DNA of 43,254 bases from an uncultured Verrucomicrobia subdivision 3 bacterium (GCA_903888765.1 CAISVF010000611.1:1-43254); one strand, 5' to 3'; positions 33,586 to 41,999 are shown, counted from the stretch's first letter. Notes: generated by a model not told the origin, from the letters alone. Made by a program: numbers and translations.

Positions 33586-35652
33586 ATGGCCGATGTGCCC
33601 ATGGATTTTTTTGCGCGACAAGACCAGGCCCGCCGCAAAACGAAATGGCTGGTTGCCTACTTCGTGCTGGCGGTGGTTTTGCTGATTCTGGCCGTTTACG
33701 CCATTGCCCTGGTAATCTTCTCGGGTGCGCCATTGCGGCATTTGCATTCTGGCGCTCTGATACCGTATGCCTGGTGGAATGCGCCGGTGTTTCTGGGGTC
33801 AACTCTCGGCGTGCTCGCAGTGATCTTTTTTGGCAGCGCCTACAAGACCAGTGAGCTTTCCGCTGGCGGCAGCGCCGTGGCGACGCTGCTGGGCGGACGT
33901 CTGGTGCCTCAAACTACCCTGAATGCGAACGAGCGCAAGTTGCTTAACGTTGTCGAGGAAATGTCCATTGCCTCCGGCGTGCCCATGCCGCAGGTGTATG
34001 TGCTGGAAGACGAGGGAGGCATCAATGCCTTTGCCGCCGGTCATACGCCCAGTGACGCCGCCATCGGGGTGACCCGGGGCTGCATCGAGATGCTGTCGCG
34101 CGATGAATTGCAGGGCGTCATCGGCCATGAATTCAGTCACATTTTGAATGGTGACATGCGGCTGAATCTCCGGCTCATCGGCCTGATTTTCGGATTGTTT
34201 TGCCTGGCTACCATCGGCCGCATTCTTTTGAACACCCGCGGCGGCAATAGCCGCGACCGTAATGCCCTGCCGCTGCTCGGTCTCGCGCTGGTCATTCTGG
34301 GGGCCATTGGCGTGTTTTTTGGCCGCCTGATTCAGGCCGCCGTCAGCCGTCAGCGCGAATTCCTCGCTGATGCCTCCTCCGTGCAGTTCACGCGCAATCC
34401 CGCCGGTCTCTCGGGTGCCTTGCAGAAGATCGGCCGCTTCAGTCTCGGTTCCCGGCTGACCTCCGACCACGCGCCCGACCTCTGCCACATGTTTTTTGGC
34501 AATGGTCTCGGCGATTCGCTCTTTGGGGCAATGGCGACGCATCCACCTATTCCCGAACGCATCCGCGCCATTGATCCCGCGTGGGATGGTAAATTCGCGC
34601 CGCTCACTCCGGAACTGGCGCAACACGTCCAGCACGCGGCCCTGGACGATTTGGCGCATCGTCCGCGCACCGGGCTGGAATCCACCGGTTCGGGGATGCT
34701 CGCCGCCGGAGAAAATAGTCCTCGCGAACCCGGGGTGCCGTTTCTGGACCCCATTGGCACCTCGCAATTGCGGCCGGTAGCCTCCGCCCCGCCGGTGATC
34801 CGCGCGGATGCGGTGCTGCCGAATCTTGGCAATCCCTCTTCGCTTCATCTGCGCTCCGCCGAACAACTGCGCGATTCCCTGCCGGAAAACCTCCGGGCTG
34901 CCGCGCGGGATCCGCAATTGGCCATGGCGCTGGTCTTGGCGCTCCTGCTCGATGCCGGCGAAGCCTTGCGCCGCCAGCAGTTGGCCGGGATTGCCCGGCA
35001 GACCAGTCCAGCCCTCGCCGCCCGCTGCGAGTCTCTGTATCCGGCCGTGGCGGCGGTCGCCTGTCGTACCCGCCTGCCTCTGGTCAATCTGGCGCTCGGT
35101 TCCCTGTGCCTGCTTTCGGCGGACGAGTTCCGGCAGTTTTCCGCCACGCTGGAATGGCTGGCCGGCAGCGATGGCCGGGTGGAATTGTTTGAATTTGTCC
35201 TCCAGAAAATCATTCAGCGGCATCTGGCGGTCAAATTCATCCCGGGACGGGTGCCGCCGGTGCAATACTACACGCTCAAACCCTTGCTGCCGGATTGCGT
35301 GGTGATTCTCTCGGCGCTGGCGCGGGTGGGCAGTGCGGCCGAGCCGGAGATCCAGACGGCTTTTTCCCTGGGCGTGCCGTTTCTGCGCGCTCCGGCCGCA
35401 GCGCCGCTGGGTTTGCTGCCGCTGGAGCAATGCGGGGTGGCTGCGCTTGATGCGGCGCTCGACCGGTTGGTCGGTGCCGTGCCCGTGATCAAAAAAAATC
35501 TGCTCGCCGCCTGCCTGCGCGTGGTCGGGGCGGATGGCCTGATTCTGGAAGCGGAGGCCGAACTGCTCCGCGCCGTGGCCGATACGCTGGATTGCCCTCT
35601 GCCGCCGCTGGGCATTCCCGGGGACGAGGGCGACGCAAATGCGGGCGAATAG
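33586..35652 (+). CDS. M48 family membrane metalloprotease with long C-terminal extension
   Basis: This is an HtpX-like integral-membrane zinc protease for membrane protein quality control. Two N-terminal transmembrane helices (about 22-46 and 66-83) are followed by the M48 catalytic region. The zinc motif HEFSH is at 181-185 (GVIGHEFSHILNGDMR) and the third ligand E258 is in REFLADASS. Another hydrophobic pair is at about 192-250, and MATHPPIPERIRAI is the conserved tail of the protease domain. HtpX is about 290 aa; this protein has 688. The extra 330 residues after about 355 form an unannotated, mostly helical region, with a TerB-like-looking end (ACLRVVGADGLILEAEAELLRAVADTL). It is coupled to lemA. 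Confidence 0.9.
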   Translation: MADVPMDFFARQDQARRKTKWLVAYFVLAVVLLILAVYAIALVIFSGAPLRHLHSGALIPYAWWNAPVFLGSTLGVLAVIFFGSAYKTSELSAGGSAVATLLGGRLVPQTTLNANERKLLNVVEEMSIASGVPMPQVYVLEDEGGINAFAAGHTPSDAAIGVTRGCIEMLSRDELQGVIGHEFSHILNGDMRLNLRLIGLIFGLFCLATIGRILLNTRGGNSRDRNALPLLGLALVILGAIGVFFGRLIQAAVSRQREFLADASSVQFTRNPAGLSGALQKIGRFSLGSRLTSDHAPDLCHMFFGNGLGDSLFGAMATHPPIPERIRAIDPAWDGKFAPLTPELAQHVQHAALDDLAHRPRTGLESTGSGMLAAGENSPREPGVPFLDPIGTSQLRPVASAPPVIRADAVLPNLGNPSSLHLRSAEQLRDSLPENLRAAARDPQLAMALVLALLLDAGEALRRQQLAGIARQTSPALAARCESLYPAVAAVACRTRLPLVNLALGSLCLLSADEFRQFSATLEWLAGSDGRVELFEFVLQKIIQRHLAVKFIPGRVPPVQYYTLKPLLPDCVVILSALARVGSAAEPEIQTAFSLGVPFLRAPAAAPLGLLPLEQCGVAALDAALDRLVGAVPVIKKNLLAACLRVVGADGLILEAEAELLRAVADTLDCPLPPLGIPGDEGDANAGE

Positions 35653-35702
35653 GGTAGTTCCTATGGATGAAACCAATCGGGAGGGCTGGTTGCCATGCGG
35701 TT

Positions 35703-35760
35703 GAAGCCACCAAAACCATCGGCCAGTTCTGAAAGCGCAAAAATGCGCGGCGGAATGGTG
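35703..35760. repeat. Degenerate gene-fragment repeat, copy 1
   Basis: This 58-bp stretch is about 85% identical to 38774-38830, in the same orientation, and the two flank the sigma-factor gene. Reading it as protein gives EATKTIGQF then a stop; the other copy reads EATKTIG, stop, FAKRKTPGGMVRFTM. Both look like decayed coding sequence. The opening GAAGCCACCAAAACCATCGG is identical in both. Confidence 0.75.
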
Positions 35761-35867
35761 TAGCCAAGGCAGACCAGGCGGCTGGTCTTCAGTAAATTTT
35801 TCCAGCCTTTTACCAAATCGAAAATTCACCATGTAACAATTTCCATTCGCGGTTGTCTTGCGGTTAA

Positions 35868-38678
35868 ATGACGAGAGCCGAAATGACCGACAGCGCCAAT
35901 CCCAGCGCTCAGCAGGATGAATCTGCCGTGGCCGCCGTGCGCGGCGGCGATGCTGAGCGCTACCGTGAACTCGTTGAACGCCACGAACGCCGGGTCTATG
36001 CCGTCGCGTGGAGTCGGTTGGGCGATGCCGCGTTGGCAGAGGAAGTGACGCAGGAGGCGTTCATCCGCGCGTATCGGCGGCTATGGCTCCTGGGCGACGG
36101 GGCGAAGTTTTCCGGCTGGGTCAACACCATTGCCCGCCGAATCGCCATAAACTTCGGACTGCGCCACCGCCGCGAACTCAACAACCGCAAACGCTGGGCG
36201 CTGGAAACTGGCAACGCCGCCGCTCCCGAATCTTCGGAAGCCGACCCGCTGCACACGCCTGAAACCTTGCGGCAGACACTGGCGGAATTACCCGCCGCGC
36301 ACCGCGAATGTCTGGTGCTCTTTTATCTCGAAGGCAAGAGCGGCGCGGAAGTGGCGGCAGCGCTGGGAATTACCGAGGTGGCGCTGCGGGTGCGCCTGCT
36401 CCGCGCCCGCACCGCGATGCGCGAACGGCTTGAGGAAAAATTTGCAGACTCGCTAAACAAACTGCGTCCAGCCAAAACGCTCGTTCCCGCCGTCATGGCC
36501 GGGGTCCTGGCCTCTCCGTCAGCAAAACTCATTGGCGGCGGCGTTGGTGCAAAGATTCTATACTACTTGCTGCCGTTAAAGTTTTTATTCCTGTTCATCT
36601 GGGCAATAGCGATTCTCCCCAACCTGGTTTTGGGTTTGGTGGGCATGCACCTGGAACAAGGCAATCTTCGTGACCCAAAGGGTTTTCGCGCGCGAATGTA
36701 TGGGAAATCAGCCAAGCGAGTATTATGGTTACTGCCGCTGTTGCTGGCAGTTCCTTTGTTTATTTCCTATTTTTATTTGGCTGTCCTAAGCCCTAGCTTT
36801 GGAATAAATAGCTTTTACCTTTGTCTGGCAGCATTCCTGTTTTCCATAAGCTTGTTTTCAGCTCGGCAATTCACGATCAATCGCACGCGTTACCACTTCA
36901 CCACGTTTCTGTCGATGCTGCTGATGATTCCCGGCTGGCTGGCAATTGGCTTGGGCTGGCTACCGGTAAGCGCGAATAGCACCCTCATGATATTTTACCT
37001 TTTGCCGATCATTATTGGCTTAGGATCTCGCCCACTGCGGATGGACTACAATCTGTTCCGGCGGGCCGTGCAGAACATGTTGGAATCAATACCAGCGGAA
37101 TCAGCTTCAATCGAAACCCCATTGCCATTCAATAAATCGCAGTTAATCACGTTCGCCCGCTTTCTGGGCAATCGCCTGCTGGTGGTTGACTATCTCTGGC
37201 GCGAGCAAGGACTGATTCTCCGCTTACCGGCTCTGAAAACCATAAACTTGTGGGATGTCTTGGGAAGCTTTGTTTTCTATTCTGCATCCGGGCGGAGGTT
37301 TTCATATTTGCTGCTGGAATGGAATGGAACCGTCTCTGCCCAATTGGGAATCAATGACGAAAAGGCATTGCGGGCTTCGGAAGGTCGGGCATTTTCCGAT
37401 ACAGCCGATTTGGAAAATCAAGTGTCGGTGGCCGTCGAGTCGGCCTGGCGGCATTTTCATAACGGCGACGCAACTTCAGCCGAGAGTGCCTTGGGGCAAG
37501 TGCCGGAAGCTGACATTTTCATCGTACCCCCGGCGCGGTCAAAAGCCGTTCGCCTACAAAGGGGCGTGATGATATTTTTCCTGGTGCTCATGGTGATTCT
37601 CAACGGCTTAATATTTATCAACCCTGCGTGGATGGGCGGATTGAAGCCGGTGAATGTCAACGAGGCGGAAGTCCGCGCATTTTTGGGCAGTATCACCACA
37701 AATCCCAATCCGATAGTCAAGAACGAGCAGCGCAGCTATCCCGGCAACCCGATTATTGCTCTCAATAACTGTCTGGTTATGCCATCCTCAAATCTTTTCA
37801 GCTCGGCCGGATTGCTGGCGACCCGGCAGACAATTTTCAGGGCAGCAGGTTTTAATTCACACGGAGCTTTGGAATCAAAAATTGAAAGGCTGGAGGATAA
37901 TTGGCTACTCCAAAAGGCGCTGATTAATGACTGGATCAGCTATACCGATCTGGGAGTATCACCAACCCAGGCAGCAGAGCACCTACGCTCCGTTTCAGAA
38001 TCGCCTATATGGAATTTTATGCGCCGGACTAGTCTAGCAGACAAAAAGGAGATGGATGTAACGAGGATTGATGACCTGCCTTTAGCACAACTTCGCTGGC
38101 TCCGGGACGTGAAATGCGTGGACAGGGTGGATCGTAAAACAATCCTTAAACAGATTCTTCCCGTGCAAGTTTTGTCTGCCGAAACATCCGCCGGCCGGCC
38201 ACCGTTGCAGAATTGGCGCGCCATGCGTGGATTGTTCTACACGCCCGGCTTTCCTGCGTTGCGGGACACTTATTGCGACCTGGCCGCACTGGAAATTCTT
38301 GGTGCGCTGGACCAGATTGACCGCGCGGCGTGCATCCAGGGAATCCTTAAATGTCATCATGGCAAAGGTTATTTCACCTCACCCAGCGGACGCAATGAAG
38401 ACGGCATTGACGGCAGCGCCCGCGACACCATCGCCGCTTTTGAATCCCTGCGCATTCTCGGCGCGCTCGACCGCGTGAAGGATTTGGACAAATGGCAGTT
38501 TAGAGTGAAGTCAGACCACTTATCCAAACCCGACGCGAACGGGATTCGCACCTTGTCTTGGGATGGATGGCAAGATGTCGAGGCCTGGGTCTGCCAGCAG
38601 CGGCTGAATGAAATTATCCGAAATAGAAATAAAAATCCCCAAGCGCCCATCGGCTCGCTTTTACAACCTGCAAGTTAA
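35868..38678 (+). CDS. ECF-type sigma factor fused to multi-pass membrane and prenyltransferase-like C-terminal region
   Basis: This 936-aa protein starts as an ordinary sigma-70-family ECF factor. Region 2 is about 26-100 (DAERYRELVERHERRVYAVA, EEVTQEAFIRAYRRLW, FSGWVNTIARRIAINF). Region 4 is about 133-190 (LRQTLAELPAAHRECLVLFY, GKSGAEVAAALGITEVALRV, RLLRARTAMRERL). It then continues through predicted membrane helices (about 232-262, 284-306, 314-333, 347-365, 372-387), a soluble loop, and another helix near 566-585. The last 300 residues look extracytoplasmic. They contain a pair of prenyltransferase/terpenoid-cyclase-like alpha-helical repeats (about 790-870: DTYCDLAALEILGALDQIDR ... GYFTSPSGRNEDGIDGSARD then TIAAFESLRILGALDRVKD). 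This would be a sigma factor tethered to the membrane by its own C-terminus. The frame is continuous, with no anti-sigma gene beside it. Start at ATG 35868, or ATG 35883. Confidence 0.88.
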   Translation: MTRAEMTDSANPSAQQDESAVAAVRGGDAERYRELVERHERRVYAVAWSRLGDAALAEEVTQEAFIRAYRRLWLLGDGAKFSGWVNTIARRIAINFGLRHRRELNNRKRWALETGNAAAPESSEADPLHTPETLRQTLAELPAAHRECLVLFYLEGKSGAEVAAALGITEVALRVRLLRARTAMRERLEEKFADSLNKLRPAKTLVPAVMAGVLASPSAKLIGGGVGAKILYYLLPLKFLFLFIWAIAILPNLVLGLVGMHLEQGNLRDPKGFRARMYGKSAKRVLWLLPLLLAVPLFISYFYLAVLSPSFGINSFYLCLAAFLFSISLFSARQFTINRTRYHFTTFLSMLLMIPGWLAIGLGWLPVSANSTLMIFYLLPIIIGLGSRPLRMDYNLFRRAVQNMLESIPAESASIETPLPFNKSQLITFARFLGNRLLVVDYLWREQGLILRLPALKTINLWDVLGSFVFYSASGRRFSYLLLEWNGTVSAQLGINDEKALRASEGRAFSDTADLENQVSVAVESAWRHFHNGDATSAESALGQVPEADIFIVPPARSKAVRLQRGVMIFFLVLMVILNGLIFINPAWMGGLKPVNVNEAEVRAFLGSITTNPNPIVKNEQRSYPGNPIIALNNCLVMPSSNLFSSAGLLATRQTIFRAAGFNSHGALESKIERLEDNWLLQKALINDWISYTDLGVSPTQAAEHLRSVSESPIWNFMRRTSLADKKEMDVTRIDDLPLAQLRWLRDVKCVDRVDRKTILKQILPVQVLSAETSAGRPPLQNWRAMRGLFYTPGFPALRDTYCDLAALEILGALDQIDRAACIQGILKCHHGKGYFTSPSGRNEDGIDGSARDTIAAFESLRILGALDRVKDLDKWQFRVKSDHLSKPDANGIRTLSWDGWQDVEAWVCQQRLNEIIRNRNKNPQAPIGSLLQPAS

Positions 38679-38773
38679 AAGCCTTCAACGGTTTCTTCAA
38701 CAAACCGGACGTGGTGAAATTTTTTAGAACCGCAGAGCTGATCGCCCTGCAGGCTGACCTGGACTGGCTGGAG

Positions 38774-38830
38774 GAAGCCACCAAAACCATCGGCTAGTTC
38801 GCGAAGCGCAAAACGCCGGGCGGAATGGTG
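38774..38830. repeat. Degenerate gene-fragment repeat, copy 2
   Basis: This is the partner of 35703-35760. An open frame that leads into it from 38681 reads KAFNGFFNKPDVVKFF, then RTAELIALQADLDWLEEATK and TIG before an in-frame TAG. It suggests the tail of a lost gene. Confidence 0.75.
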
Positions 38831-38886
38831 CGCTTCACCATGAAACAGACTTTTCTCCATCTGTGCGAACCGCGTAGATTTATTAA

Positions 38887-38930
38887 AGGGTAATCCAACC
38901 GAATCGGAGGAGGACCGGCTGGATTACCCT
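38887..38930 (-). terminator. Hairpin downstream of csbD
   Basis: AGGGTAATCCA (38887-38897) pairs perfectly with TGGATTACCCT (38920-38930). It lies 21 bp after the stop of the minus-strand CsbD gene. The 22-base loop contains a further small stem. It is a plausible terminator but has no long T-run. Confidence 0.6.
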
Positions 38931-38951
38931 ATCCTGCCAATGGAATTGCTA

Positions 38952-39161
38952 TTACTTGCAAGCACAACCACAAGCGAATGTTTCTTTTACGATTTTGGCC
39001 ACCGCTTCTTGCGCTTCGCCGGTACGCTTCTGAATGCGGCCGATCAGTTCGTCCTGCTTGCCTTCGTCATAATGAAGGTCACTGTCGGTGAGTTTGGCCC
39101 ACTTCTGTTTCAACTTGCCTTTGACGATATTGTAATCGCCCTTAACTTCTAGTTTGGTCAT
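38952..39161 (-). CDS. CsbD family stress-response protein
   Basis: This 69-aa protein is of the CsbD-like family, induced in stationary phase or general stress in other bacteria; its molecular role is unclear. The pattern KGDYNIVKGKLKQKWAKLTD, then DLHYDEGKQDELIGRIQKRT, matches family members along their full length. Unusually, it ends in a Cys-rich tail (FACGCACK), which typical CsbD proteins lack. It is followed by a terminator-like hairpin and preceded on the same strand by an entericidin-like gene. Confidence 0.92.
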   Translation of the reverse strand: MTKLEVKGDYNIVKGKLKQKWAKLTDSDLHYDEGKQDELIGRIQKRTGEAQEAVAKIVKETFACGCACK

Positions 39162-39248
39162 AATTATTCTTTCGTTTCGTTGTTTGTAATCACCGTCAAC
39201 AGGACGGCAAAATTATATGAATCACTGATCCTCGGGAGGACTATTCTG

Positions 39249-39446
39249 TTACCCGCAGGCCCAGCCAAAGGAAGGCACCTTGTTGGTTGCTGCGAGCCTA
39301 TTTGTGCCGTTCTGAATCCCCTCCCCGGCATCTTGCAAATCCTTGCCAAAGCCATTAGCTGTGTGGCAACCCATGGCAGCCATGACCATGGCCAGAAGAA
39401 ATAACAACCCAAGCTTCCCGATAATTGGTGCCCTCAAGGTTTTCAT
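39249..39446 (-). CDS. Entericidin-like small lipoprotein
   Basis: This 65-aa protein has an N-terminal hydrophobic signal (MKTLRAPIIGKLGLLFLLAM) and a lipidation cysteine at C27 (AAMGC). The mature part, HTANGFGKDLQDAGEGIQNG, is the entericidin A/B pattern (C-N-T-x-x-G-x-GKD-x-Q-x-AGE-x-I). Entericidins are small bacterial lipoproteins linked to stationary-phase lysis. The frame is open further upstream (39482), but the Met at 39446 gives the standard signal peptide. It lies upstream of csbD on the same strand. Confidence 0.85.
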   Translation of the reverse strand: MKTLRAPIIGKLGLLFLLAMVMAAMGCHTANGFGKDLQDAGEGIQNGTNRLAATNKVPSFGWACG

Positions 39447-39620
39447 GTATTCAGCATCCATCAAAACTCCGGCTCTCGCCATGGGGTTAAACCCTTACCT
39501 GAATCCCGTGGAAATTTGCAGGCCAAACCATCCGCAATTTCTTTGGCAAGCGAATCATCGCTTCCGTGATGGGGTGAAGACCCCATAGCAACCACGTGAT
39601 ACTGCCATTACAGTGATGTC

Positions 39621-39779
39621 ATGAATATTATATTGCTCATGTTGGTTCTGCTTCTCTTGTTCGGTGGCGGCGGGTTTTACCTCGGTGGACCGGCCATCGG
39701 CGGCGGCGGCCTCGGCCTGATTCTGGTGATCTGCCTCGTCCTGTTTCTGGCGGGCGGCTTCCGCACTAAGAAAGGCTGA
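39621..39779 (+). CDS. Glycine-rich membrane microprotein (DUF3309-like)
   Basis: This 52-aa product reads MNIILLMLVLLLLFGGGGFY, a Gly-rich turn (LGGPAIGGGGLGL), then a second hydrophobic stretch (ILVICLVLFLAGG) and a basic end (FRTKKG). Two membrane segments joined by GGG(L)G are typical of the small DUF3309 proteins found in stress clusters. No strong ribosome binding site is visible. It is short but has the composition and context of a true gene. Confidence 0.72.
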   Translation: MNIILLMLVLLLLFGGGGFYLGGPAIGGGGLGLILVICLVLFLAGGFRTKKG

Positions 39780-39808
39780 CCGGCTGCGGTAAAAAACTAA
39801 TTAAACCT

Positions 39809-39934
39809 ATGATTGCACTTGTGATAGCACCGATGTTTGCAGCGGCCGGTTATTCGTTGATTTATTTGCTTTTCGGAGGCGGTTTGGGCGGAGCCGTCCT
39901 CATTTTTATCGTGGCAAAAATGTTCGGCAAATAA
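39809..39934 (+). CDS. Second small membrane microprotein
   Basis: This 41-aa product (MIALVIAPMFAAAGYSLIYL then LFGGGLGGAVLIFIVAKMFGK) also has two hydrophobic segments around a GGGLGG turn. It lies 29 bp after the preceding microprotein, on the same strand. It is related to it in design but not clearly in sequence. The function is unknown. Confidence 0.6.
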   Translation: MIALVIAPMFAAAGYSLIYLLFGGGLGGAVLIFIVAKMFGK

Positions 39935-40005
39935 TGGATTACCAGGGTAAAAACCTTCCGCGAAACCTTCAACGATTTCTGCCGCAACCGGGTAAGCGGT
40001 GTGTG

Positions 40006-40067
40006 TAGGGCGCGTCACCCCGTGCGCGCCGGGGCAAGTTGCAAGCGAAGACGGCGCGCCGCTGGGT
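40006..40067. repeat. Intergenic inverted-repeat element, copy C (partial relative)
   Basis: TAGGGCGCGTCACCCCGTGC then GCGCCGGGGCAAGTTGCAAG and CGAAGACGGCGCGCC resembles the arms of the elements at 27241 and 27487 (GTAGGG, GCGCGTCAC, GCAAGCGAA, GGCGCGC). Confidence 0.6.
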
Positions 40068-40125
40068 CTTCTCGGGGATTGCGCGTCACGTTATAATAAA
40101 ACCGGATTATGCCGCTACAAACGGG

Positions 40126-41514
40126 TCAGATTTTCCTCTCGGGACGGTACTTTGCTTGTATCCAGGAATCGGCCTCGGGCGCATTGGCGGCCCGCTGGGT
40201 TTCCCCGTTCCATTCCAGCGGTTTTTGGGCGCGCAAGGCGATGACGCCGGATAACACAATCTCCGTCAGCTTGCCGCCGGTTTCAAAATCGGAGAAAGTG
40301 GCCGGCCCGCCGCGGCACGCATTGACCCATTCCTGGAGGTGCCCGGGACTGCGGGGCAGGGAAGGGGCGATGGCGCGGGTGCCGGCGTGTTTCAGGATGC
40401 CGGATAGTTTTTTTTCACCAGCCAGTTGGAGGTAATCCGAACTGCTGTGCGGTTCCCCATAGGTGAAGCCGCGGTCGCCCAGCATCAGCACGCCGCTGGC
40501 GGGAATTTCGCCAAAATGTTCCACCACGGAAAGGGGAACGACGCTGGCAGGCGGGCGACGACCGCCGTCATACCACCAGATCGTAACCGGCCATCCCGGG
40601 TGGGTGGCAAATTCAAAACGGATCCGGACTCCTTTCGGGTAGCCCGCGGTCAAGCCGCCCGGGACATCGGCGGTGACCGTGGTGGGATAATCCAGGTTCA
40701 GGGCGCGGTACGGCAGGTTTAATCCGTGACAGCCCCAATCTGCCATCGAGCCGCCCCCAAAGTCATACCACGCGCGCCACGCGCGTGGATGGTAACAGCC
40801 CGCTTTATAAGGTCGCACGGGTGCCGGGCCGATCCATTGGTCCCAATGCAAGCCGGCCGGAACCGGATCTTCGCCAATCGGAGCCGCCTGCCCGGCCTGA
40901 AACGATACGCTGGGGGCGACCCACACGTGGACTTCGCGTACCTCGCCAAGGGCTCCGGCCCGGATAAGTTCCATTCCTCGCCGCAGATTGGGCGAAGCGC
41001 TGCCCTGGTTGCCCAGTTGCGTGGGCAGCGCGGGTAATCGGCTGGCCAGCTGGCGCAAGGCTCGTGCTTCGGACAGGGTATGGGTCAGGGGCTTTTCGCA
41101 GAAAACCGCCTTGCCCGCTTGCAACGCGGCGGTGGCAATGGGCGCGTGCCAATGGTCCGGTGTGGCAATGATCACCGCATCCACATCTGACTGCAGGAGA
41201 GCGCGGTAATCGGTGAACTGCTTTGGTGTCCGGGATTTATCCGGCAGGAGTTTTTTGGCGGCCGCCAGTTGGCTCTCATCCACATCGCAGAAGGCGGCGA
41301 TCTGGACGCTGCACTTCAAACTTTCCTGCAAACGGCTGCTGCCCATGCCTCCCAGGCCTATGAAGCCCACTTGCAGCCGCTCATTCATGCCGCGGGCGCG
41401 CAATAAATTCGGAAAGCCAAGCGCGGTGGCACCGGCGGCCAGCGTGGTCGCCTGCAAAAAACGTCGGCGTGACCAGCCGTTCGGTCCGGATGGTACGGTT
41501 TGGCTGCGAGACAT
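40126..41514 (-). CDS. TAT-exported Gfo/Idh/MocA family oxidoreductase
   Basis: This 462-aa NAD(P)-dependent oxidoreductase has a twin-arginine signal (SRRRFLQATTLAAGATALGF at 15-34). The Rossmann motif is GFIGLGGMGSSRL (50-62). ATPDHWHAPIATAALQAGKA and CEKPLTH (EKP 140-142) mark the nicotinamide-binding and catalytic-loop region, and the family's C-terminal beta-sheet domain follows. Planctomycetes and Verrucomicrobia have many such exported proteins, thought to act on sugars or sugar derivatives in the periplasm; the substrate cannot be read off. The open frame reaches back to 41565, but the Met at 41514 directly precedes the TAT motif. Confidence 0.93.
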   Translation of the reverse strand: MSRSQTVPSGPNGWSRRRFLQATTLAAGATALGFPNLLRARGMNERLQVGFIGLGGMGSSRLQESLKCSVQIAAFCDVDESQLAAAKKLLPDKSRTPKQFTDYRALLQSDVDAVIIATPDHWHAPIATAALQAGKAVFCEKPLTHTLSEARALRQLASRLPALPTQLGNQGSASPNLRRGMELIRAGALGEVREVHVWVAPSVSFQAGQAAPIGEDPVPAGLHWDQWIGPAPVRPYKAGCYHPRAWRAWYDFGGGSMADWGCHGLNLPYRALNLDYPTTVTADVPGGLTAGYPKGVRIRFEFATHPGWPVTIWWYDGGRRPPASVVPLSVVEHFGEIPASGVLMLGDRGFTYGEPHSSSDYLQLAGEKKLSGILKHAGTRAIAPSLPRSPGHLQEWVNACRGGPATFSDFETGGKLTEIVLSGVIALRAQKPLEWNGETQRAANAPEADSWIQAKYRPERKI

Positions 41515-41703
41515 AGGCCAATAAATGTGAGCCAGAAAATGGCCGCCGTCAATCCAAGCGCACACCGCCGCGTCCGGGCGGGAAGCGGGGCTGGGTGCCC
41601 CGAAACCGACCGGCAGCCTTTATTATCATTGCGACCCGCACGCACGCCATTACGTCAAGGGTTGCTCGACCAGTTTCCTGGTTAAACCTAGAAACCGCAG
41701 TTC

Positions 41704-41818
41704 AACCACGGATGCACACAGATGGTCACGGATAATCAAGGCGTTCGAAGATATGCTCCGCTTCACCCAATGGGTGAACGACCTGAAGCCCATTTTCATC
41801 CGTTTCCATCCGTGGTTT
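41704..41818. repeat. ACCACGGATG inverted-repeat element
   Basis: AACCACGGATGCACACAGAT (from 41704) is inverted at 41797-41818 (ATCCGTTTCCATCCGTGGTT), enclosing a 17-bp palindrome at 41762-41778. I recognise the ACCACGGAT-type sequence as a dispersed element common in intergenic DNA of several phyla. Confidence 0.65.
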
Positions 41819-41999
41819 TTCAAATTCAATTGCGGAGTTGGGATGAACCGCGCAATTGCACCAGGCTGCGAATCAAGCGCCGGCATTACTGCCAAGATGG
41901 TAGGATAAACTAAAACATTTCCTTGAAACACCAATGAATTAGCCATGTTGCAAATTTATTGCGTCGTCTCCCCGCCGTCTTATCAGGAAAACGCCTTAA

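Noticed and set aside
33799-35832. A 677-codon open frame on the minus strand
   Set aside because: It lies antiparallel over the M48 protease gene, is Arg/Gln/His-rich with no recognisable domain, and results from codon bias of the real gene.
39948-40000. Resemblance of a KTFRETFNDFCRNRV reading to the KAFNGFFNKPDVV reading at 38681
   Set aside because: The match is only a few residues and not supported at the DNA level beyond a short AACCTTC-like word.
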